This document shows, piece by piece, positions 58,838 through 64,000 of a DNA stretch of 64,000 nt; the stretch's first letter is position 1, and every line of letters begins with the position of its first letter. A model generated the notes under the pieces. That model did not search any database, was not told where the DNA came from, and saw nothing but the letters and a program-made list of their open reading frames with translations. This DNA is from Microbacterium sp. USTB-Y (lineage in GTDB: Bacteria; Actinomycetota; Actinomycetes; Actinomycetales; Microbacteriaceae), in contig NZ_JAGMTU010000001.1 of assembly GCF_023703415.1 (NCBI RefSeq), positions 620,001 through 684,000 on the forward strand, given 5' to 3'. The position numbers and the translations under genes are program-made.

Positions 58838-59833
58838 ATGACTGACGAGGCCGGACGCCCGCGCGCCGCACTCGTCGTCAACCCGGTGAAGGCCGACGCC
58901 CCGCGGCTGGTCGGGCTGCTGCGATCGCTGTCGGCCCAGGCCGGCTGGGACGAGCCCGTCATCATCGAGACCTCGGTCGAGGATCCGGGTCAGCGCGCGA
59001 CCCGGATCGCACTCGACCGCGGGGTCGCGGCCGTGCTCGTGGCCGGCGGCGACGGCACCGTGCGCGCCGTCTCGGAGGCGATGTCGGGAACCGGGGTGCC
59101 CCTGGCGATCGTGCCCAGCGGCACCGGCAACCTGCTCGCCCGCAACCTGGGCCTTGCGCTGGACGCCCCCGCCGCGGCCATCGATGCCGTCTTCCACGGC
59201 GACCGGCATCCGGTCGACATCGGCTGGGCAGAGCTGACCCGGCAGGACGGAGACGTGCAGGAGCACGGGTTCGTCGTGCTCGCCGGCATCGGCCTCGACG
59301 CCCACATGATCGCGAACACCCGGCCGGGGCTGAAGAAGTCGGTGGGCTGGGTCGCCTACGTCGACGGCGCGGCGCGCTCCCTGCCCGGGGCGAGGCCCTT
59401 CCGCATCATGTACGCGGTCGAGGACCTCAGGCTGCACTCGGTCAAGGTGCACAGCATGCTCTTCGCCAACTGCGGCGCGCTGCCCGCGGGCATCGCGCTC
59501 ATCCCGGACGCGTCGATCACCGACGGCGATCTCGACGTCGCGGTGATCCAGGCGCGGGGCCCGTTCGGCTGGATCGCGGTGTGGCGCACCGTGTGGTGGC
59601 AGAACTCCGTGCTGCGGCGCAGCAAGGCGGGCCGGCGGGTCATCGAGCTCACCGGGTCCGGCAACTCGATCCGCTACCTCCGCGGGCGCGATGCCGAGGC
59701 CGCGACCACCGATCCCGCGCCCGTCGAGCTGGATGGCGACGAGTTCGGGGAGGCCGTGCGGATCCGCTGCCGCATCGACCCGGGAGCGCTGCTGGTCGCG
59801 GTGCCCGCCGGGCACGTGATCAGCCCGGCCTGA
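58838..59833 (+). CDS. Diacylglycerol/sphingoid-type lipid kinase
   Basis: The 331-residue protein is a DAGK_cat family enzyme with VNPVKADAPRL, the GGDGTVRAV phosphate loop (about 68-76) and PSGTGNLLARNL. A beta-sandwich C-terminal domain follows. It phosphorylates diacylglycerol or related lipids at the membrane. Divergent from serS. Confidence 0.93.
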   Translation: MTDEAGRPRAALVVNPVKADAPRLVGLLRSLSAQAGWDEPVIIETSVEDPGQRATRIALDRGVAAVLVAGGDGTVRAVSEAMSGTGVPLAIVPSGTGNLLARNLGLALDAPAAAIDAVFHGDRHPVDIGWAELTRQDGDVQEHGFVVLAGIGLDAHMIANTRPGLKKSVGWVAYVDGAARSLPGARPFRIMYAVEDLRLHSVKVHSMLFANCGALPAGIALIPDASITDGDLDVAVIQARGPFGWIAVWRTVWWQNSVLRRSKAGRRVIELTGSGNSIRYLRGRDAEAATTDPAPVELDGDEFGEAVRIRCRIDPGALLVAVPAGHVISPA

Positions 59834-59863
59834 CCGGGCCGCCGTCCGGAAGGACGCGGGCGT

Positions 59864-60571
59864 TCAGCCCGCGACCGGCACCTCCCCGTCCAGGCCCCCG
59901 CCCTTGAGCGTCAGCGTGTAGGAGGAAGGATCGGCCGGCGCCTTCACCTCGAGGACGGTGACGCGCGGGACGAAGTCCATCGTGCAGGCCTGCTTGGCAT
60001 CGGAGGCGAAGGTCACGGTCGCGCCGGACGCCTCCTCGGCGAGATCGGACACGACCGGACGACAGGTCGACGAACCCCAGGTCAGCAGCAGGATCCCGGT
60101 CGACGAGAACCAGCCGGCAGTGGGCTTGCCGTCGGCGACCGGGCTGAGCGCCCCGCCGCCGCTGAGCGGCACGAGCCCCTGGAACCCGGTCCCCCGGAAC
60201 GACACCGTGACGTCCGCCTTGGGATCCACGGACTCGGGGACGGCGATGTAGGTTCCGCGCGCGGTGAAGTCGGCGGTGCAGACCGCTTTCGCATCCGGCT
60301 CCGCGAGGGTCACGGTGATGGCCTGTCCGTCGGCGGTGACGTCCTCGGCGACCGGCGTGCACGCGAGCGACGAGGACCCGAACGTGACCAGGCCGATGCC
60401 GCGGCCGCCGTCCAGCCACGCGGCCGCGGGGTCCGTGGACGGCTCCGGAGCCGACGTCGGCTCAGCGGTGGGGATCGGGCTGCCCACCGGTTCGAGCTGC
60501 GCACAGCCCGACAGTGCGATCGTCAGCGACGCGGCGAGCGCCGCGATGGTCAGGCCGGTGCGGATCCTCAT
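59864..60571 (-). CDS. Putative lipoprotein, two similar halves
   Basis: The 235-residue protein has a lipoprotein signal (TIAALAASLTIALSGC) and a Pro/Thr/Glu linker (about 25-50). Two homologous halves follow, each with a W-F/L-S-T/G ... C ... TF/TL pattern (GIGLVTFGSSSLACTPV and GILLLTWGSSTCRPVV) and paired cysteines. It is probably exported; function unknown. ATG 60571 is taken; a GTG 6 bases upstream is possible. Confidence 0.8.
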   Translation of the reverse strand: MRIRTGLTIAALAASLTIALSGCAQLEPVGSPIPTAEPTSAPEPSTDPAAAWLDGGRGIGLVTFGSSSLACTPVAEDVTADGQAITVTLAEPDAKAVCTADFTARGTYIAVPESVDPKADVTVSFRGTGFQGLVPLSGGGALSPVADGKPTAGWFSSTGILLLTWGSSTCRPVVSDLAEEASGATVTFASDAKQACTMDFVPRVTVLEVKAPADPSSYTLTLKGGGLDGEVPVAG

Positions 60572-60668
60572 GGCCACATGCTATCCAGGCGGACGTGTGC
60601 GGGCCATGCCCCTGCGTGCAACGGCTCGTGCACGGAGGCGATCGGCGACCGGCCCGCGGATCCGAGGG

Positions 60669-62129
60669 CTACTGCAGCGACGATGTGAGGCGGGCGAGGT
60701 TGTCCAGCACCGTGGAGCGCAGCGGCTGCTGCAGCCACTCCTCGAGGGTGAGCTCTCGGCTCAGCTCCCGGTAGCGATCCTCCACCGCGCGCACCTCCTG
60801 GACGAACTCCTCGCCGCGCACGAGCATCGAGATCTCCAGGTTGAGGCCGAAGGAGCGCATGTCCATGTTGCTGGATCCGATGACCGCGACATCGTCGTCG
60901 ACCGTCAGGCTCTTGGTGTGCAGGATGTACGGCTTGCGGTACATCCAGATCCGCACACCGGCCCGCAGCAGCGCCTCGTAGTAGCTGCGCTGCGCGTGGT
61001 AGACGACCGCCTGGTCGCCCTCCTCGGAGACGAACAGCTCGACCTGGAGGCCCCGGTCGCAGGCGGTGGACACCGCGAGCAGCAGCGCCTCGTCCGGTAC
61101 GAAGTAGGGGCTGACGATCATGATCTTGCGCTTGGCGGCGTAGAGCAGCCCGAGGAACAGGCGCAGGTTGTTCTCGGCCTCGAATCCGGGACCGGACGGC
61201 ACGATCTGGCAGTCCAGATCGCCGGAGCCGTTGTGCGTCGCGACGAAGTCGACCGACTCCGGCACGTCGTCGGTCTCGCTGTACCAGTCGGACAGGAACA
61301 CGGCGTTCACGCTCGCGACGACCGGTCCGTCGACGCGCACCATGAGGTCGACCCAGTGCAGCCCGCGCTTGATGTTCTTGGGCAGGTTGTAGGTCGAGTC
61401 GGTGACGTTCTGCGACCCCAGGAAGGCGACCTCGCTGTCCACGACGAGGAGCTTGCGATGGTTGCGCAGGTCGGGCCGCTGAGTGCGTCCCTTGAGCGGC
61501 TGCACCGGCAGCATCAGATGCCAGTCGGCGCCCATCGCGTCCAGCCGGCGGATGGTCTGCTTGTAGCGCGGCTTCCACCGGTTGGCCCAGTGGTCCAGGA
61601 GCACGCGCACGGGCACCCCGCGGGCGGCCGTCTCCTCCATCGCGCGGAAGAAGTTGTCGGTCGCGGCGTCCGACTGCAGGATGTAGAACTCCACGTGGAC
61701 GTATTGCTGCGCGCTCCGGATCGCGTCGGCCATGGCGTCGAGCGAGGCCTGATAGTCGGAGATGAGATGCGCGCCGTTGTCGCCGGAGAGCGGCAGCGCG
61801 CCGAGGCGCTGGTTCATTCCGATGAGCGACCTCAGCCACTCGGGCGTACCGGGCCGAGGCGTGCCGAGATGCAGGTCCTTGGTGACCTCGGCGATGGTCT
61901 CGTTGATGAGCTCCTGCTTCTTGCGCCGCGCGCGCGGCAGCCGCGGGTTCCCGATCAGCAGGAACAGCAGCACGCCGATGTAGGGGATGAAGTAGATCGC
62001 GAGGAGCCAGGCGGTCGCGGCGGTGGGACGGCGGTTGCGGGGCACGACGATGATCGCGATCACGCGGATCGTGATGTCGACCGCGACACCGAAGGCGACG
62101 ATCCACCAGGGCCACGCATCGGGCGTCAT
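60669..62129 (-). CDS. cls: Cardiolipin synthase (PLD family)
   Basis: The 486-residue protein has two N-terminal membrane segments (about 8-28 and 38-60) and two HKD motifs: His224-Lys226-Asp231 and His404-Lys406-Asp411, followed by GSQN and GSSN. This is the bacterial Cls pattern. It makes cardiolipin from phosphatidylglycerol. The start ATG is at 62129. Confidence 0.94.
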   Translation of the reverse strand: MTPDAWPWWIVAFGVAVDITIRVIAIIVVPRNRRPTAATAWLLAIYFIPYIGVLLFLLIGNPRLPRARRKKQELINETIAEVTKDLHLGTPRPGTPEWLRSLIGMNQRLGALPLSGDNGAHLISDYQASLDAMADAIRSAQQYVHVEFYILQSDAATDNFFRAMEETAARGVPVRVLLDHWANRWKPRYKQTIRRLDAMGADWHLMLPVQPLKGRTQRPDLRNHRKLLVVDSEVAFLGSQNVTDSTYNLPKNIKRGLHWVDLMVRVDGPVVASVNAVFLSDWYSETDDVPESVDFVATHNGSGDLDCQIVPSGPGFEAENNLRLFLGLLYAAKRKIMIVSPYFVPDEALLLAVSTACDRGLQVELFVSEEGDQAVVYHAQRSYYEALLRAGVRIWMYRKPYILHTKSLTVDDDVAVIGSSNMDMRSFGLNLEISMLVRGEEFVQEVRAVEDRYRELSRELTLEEWLQQPLRSTVLDNLARLTSSLQ

Positions 62130-62275
62130 GCACGTACTCCTGAGCCGGGGTGCGCCGCCGATCGGCGACTTCGTCCCACAGTAGCGGCTGCGACGGACAA
62201 CCCCGGGGAGGCGGATCGCTCCGCAGCGGACCGGACGCGCACGCCTCCACGGGGTGCGGCCGCGGCGTCAGCGCG

Positions 62276-62452
62276 TCAGGAGGAGCGGGGAGGAAGGCCC
62301 CGTGCGGCGCGCTCCTCGGCCTCGATGCGCGCGTGGGTCTGCCGCTCGGTGCGGTCGAAGCGCAGGATCCCGCGCAGCACGAACCAGAACACGACGCAGA
62401 CGACGATGGTGGGAATCACCGACCACGCGGCGGCCACCCAGAAATCGTCCAT
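62276..62452 (-). CDS. Small membrane protein upstream of cls
   Basis: The 58-residue protein (start MDDFWVAAAWSVIPTIVVCV) has one membrane segment (about 8-28) and a charged helical tail (RFDRTERQTHARIEAEERAA). It is too short for the usual gene-finding cut-off but looks conserved in style. It lies 146 bp upstream of cls on the same strand. Function unknown. Confidence 0.6.
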   Translation of the reverse strand: MDDFWVAAAWSVIPTIVVCVVFWFVLRGILRFDRTERQTHARIEAEERAARGLPPRSS

Positions 62453-62736
62453 GCTTCGATCCTACCTGCGAGGGCTGGTGCGCCGGCTGGGAGCGGATCG
62501 CCCGCACGCCCTCCCCCGCGTCGCGGGAGCGGATCCGCCCGCGGGCCCTCCCCCGCGTCGCGGGAGCGGATCGCCCGCGAGTCCCCTCCCGTGCGTCCCC
62601 TCCCCGTGCGTCGCCGGAGCGGATCGCCGCACGCCGGGACGACCCTCCGGTCCGCACAATCGGGATCTTCGACGAGTTATCCCCCGTTCCGTTCCTGGCG
62701 CGGAATCGGATCCTGCCCGGTGCCGATCCTGGATCC
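62453..62736. repeat. Intergenic region with about 36-bp imperfect tandem repeats
   Basis: Units starting GGGAGCGGATCGCCCGC recur three to four times at about 62489-62640, with the last unit expanded and diverged. No gene is seen. The rest holds the upstream region of the DUF4192 gene. Confidence 0.65.
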
Positions 62737-63870
62737 ATGACAACGATCGTCCATGCCGCAGGCGCCCCCGAGCTGCTCGCCGCCATCCCCGTGCTCACCG
62801 GCTTCACCCCGCGCGACTCCGTGGTGCTGCTGCCCTTCCGCCGCTCGCGCACCGCGGGCGCGCTCCGCTTCGACCTTCCGGACGCGGCGGACCCGACGCG
62901 GCCGTCGCCGGAGGTGTTCGCCTCGGCCGCGATGAGGCTCGTGCTCCGCGTCGCCGGAGCGGACGGTCTCGTGGTCGCGGTCTACGCCGACGCGGAGGAT
63001 GCGGCGACCGGCGACGCACGGCCCGCGTCCGCCCTGGTCGAGGCGCTCCTCCGGCACGGGCAGGCGGCCGGACTGCACATCATCGAGGCGCTGCACGTCG
63101 GCGCCGAGTCCTGGTCGGACTACCGGGACCGGGAGGCTCCGCCGCATCCGCTGTCCGACCTGCCCGCTCCGCCGCTCGTGCCCGGGTTCGCCGGTCCCGC
63201 GCCGGACCAGTTCAGCGGCATGGAGCTCCCCCGACCCGGCCTGTTCGCGGCGGAGTACGTGGGACGGGCCCTGCTCGCCCTGGAACGCGTGCTGGGCCCC
63301 GCCGGGCCGAACCGCAGCGCTCCGACCGGGGCCGTCCGCATCGACCCGCGCGCGCACGAGACCGCTCTCCTGCTCGACGACCTGCCGTCGTTCCTCGACG
63401 AGGTGCTCGACGCGCCCGAGACGGCGTCGCCGTTCGCGACCGCGGCGCTCGTGTGGGTGCTCAACCGTCCCATCCTGCGCGACGTCGCCCTCGTCCAGTG
63501 GGCGAGCAGCATCGATCAGGGCGACCGGGCACTGGCCGCGCAGCTCGACCACAGCGCGACCGGGAAAGAGGTGCCGGCCGATGTCGGGGGCATCCTGATC
63601 GGGCTCGGCCCGCGCCCCGACCCCGACCGGCTGGGCGTGGCGCTCGCGCTCCTGCGCCGCACGATCGCGCTCGCGCCGCGGCAGGCCCGAGGCGGGCCGC
63701 TCGCGGCCGCGGCCTGGCTCTCCTGGGCGCTCGGACGCTCGACGCACGCCGCGCGCTACCTGGACCAGGCGCAGGAGGCCGATCCCGACCTCAGCTTCGC
63801 GCGGCTGCTGCGCACCCTGGTGGAGTCCGGCATGCTGCCGGACTGGGCGTTCGGCGTCGCGGTTCCCTGA
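62737..63870 (+). CDS. DUF4192 family protein
   Basis: The 377-residue protein fits the actinobacterial DUF4192 pattern: an N-terminal LLAAIPVLTGFTPRDSVVLL segment and a helical C-terminal half with AAWLSWALGRSTHAARYLDQ (about 331-350). Function unknown; the family is confined to actinobacteria and has a typical length of 300-400. It converges with lysS. Confidence 0.88.
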   Translation: MTTIVHAAGAPELLAAIPVLTGFTPRDSVVLLPFRRSRTAGALRFDLPDAADPTRPSPEVFASAAMRLVLRVAGADGLVVAVYADAEDAATGDARPASALVEALLRHGQAAGLHIIEALHVGAESWSDYRDREAPPHPLSDLPAPPLVPGFAGPAPDQFSGMELPRPGLFAAEYVGRALLALERVLGPAGPNRSAPTGAVRIDPRAHETALLLDDLPSFLDEVLDAPETASPFATAALVWVLNRPILRDVALVQWASSIDQGDRALAAQLDHSATGKEVPADVGGILIGLGPRPDPDRLGVALALLRRTIALAPRQARGGPLAAAAWLSWALGRSTHAARYLDQAQEADPDLSFARLLRTLVESGMLPDWAFGVAVP

Positions 63871-63917
63871 CGGGCGGGAGCCGCGACGGATCGCGTCACC
63901 TCAGAGACGGGAGGGGG

Positions 63918-64000
63918 TCACTTCACGAGCGGGAACAGGATCGTCTCGCGGATCCCGAGTCCGGTGACCGCCATGAGCAGGCGGTCGATCCCCATGCCCA
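63918..64000 (-). CDS. lysS: Lysyl-tRNA synthetase, C-terminal fragment
   Basis: The last 26 codons read GMGIDRLLMAVTGLGIRETI then LFPLVK, which is class II motif 3 and the C-terminus of LysS. The gene continues beyond the right edge. The stop is 47 bp from the convergent DUF4192 stop. Confidence 0.93.
   Translation of the reverse strand, partial: GMGIDRLLMAVTGLGIRETILFPLVK

Noticed and set aside
62489..62640. CRISPR array
   Set aside because: The units are adjacent tandem repeats without unique spacers and there are no cas genes.

Overview
The window is high-GC DNA with actinobacterial gene content: LytR-CpsA-Psr wall ligase, GtrA-fused glycosyltransferase, DUF4192, many GTG starts and chained 4-nt gene overlaps. 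A Microbacteriaceae host, Microbacterium-like, is the best guess; this is inferred from gene families, not from a marker gene.

Layout. (1) 1-10532: sugar or polyol catabolism. A minus-strand operon encodes a Tat-type lipoprotein binding protein, an RbsA-like ATPase, an RbsC-like permease, two tagatose-3-epimerase-like enzymes and the start of an SDR. An RpiR regulator and a divergent plus-strand operon follow (KDPG aldolase, shikimate-DH-like protein, 2-hydroxyacid dehydrogenase, MtlD). (2) 10547-18984: a glycosyltransferase pair co-transcribed with a two-component system, an MFS exporter, a divergent LysR regulator and a small membrane protein. (3) 19050-35452: a 16.4-kb prophage in tRNA-Arg(ACG), bounded by a 35-bp att core. 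(4) 35606-50953: a gluconate module (gntP, gntK, two GntR regulators), hydrolase, VOC proteins, DUF2264 with a hydroxyacid dehydrogenase, a FUSC-like membrane protein, MerR plus aldo-keto reductase, and small DUF genes. (5) 51108-64000: TetR, a Gfo/Idh plus sugar epimerase pair, two tRNA-Ser genes close to serS, an LCP protein, lipid kinase, lipoprotein, cardiolipin synthase, DUF4192 and the end of lysS.

The prophage is very small but carries a full virion programme on the minus strand: HNH, large terminase, portal, a protease-capsid fusion, a collagen-like fusion, head-tail genes, major tail, a short tape measure, tail tip, fibre, endolysin and two holin-like proteins. No replication gene is visible. 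The plus strand carries tiny genes joined by start-stop overlaps, ending in the integrase and a membrane protein.

The main finding is at the att site. A repressor-like gene (35151-35453) runs into attR, and its stop codon is completed by the first host base after the core (TGA). In the excised phage the same codon is TGG. The frame then continues 49 residues through the attL side and ends in a GTGA overlap with the first gene of the integrase operon. Integration would therefore shorten the repressor and uncouple the integrase operon. This resembles the integration-dependent immunity known from mycobacteriophages such as BPs, but the gene order and the coupling are distinct.
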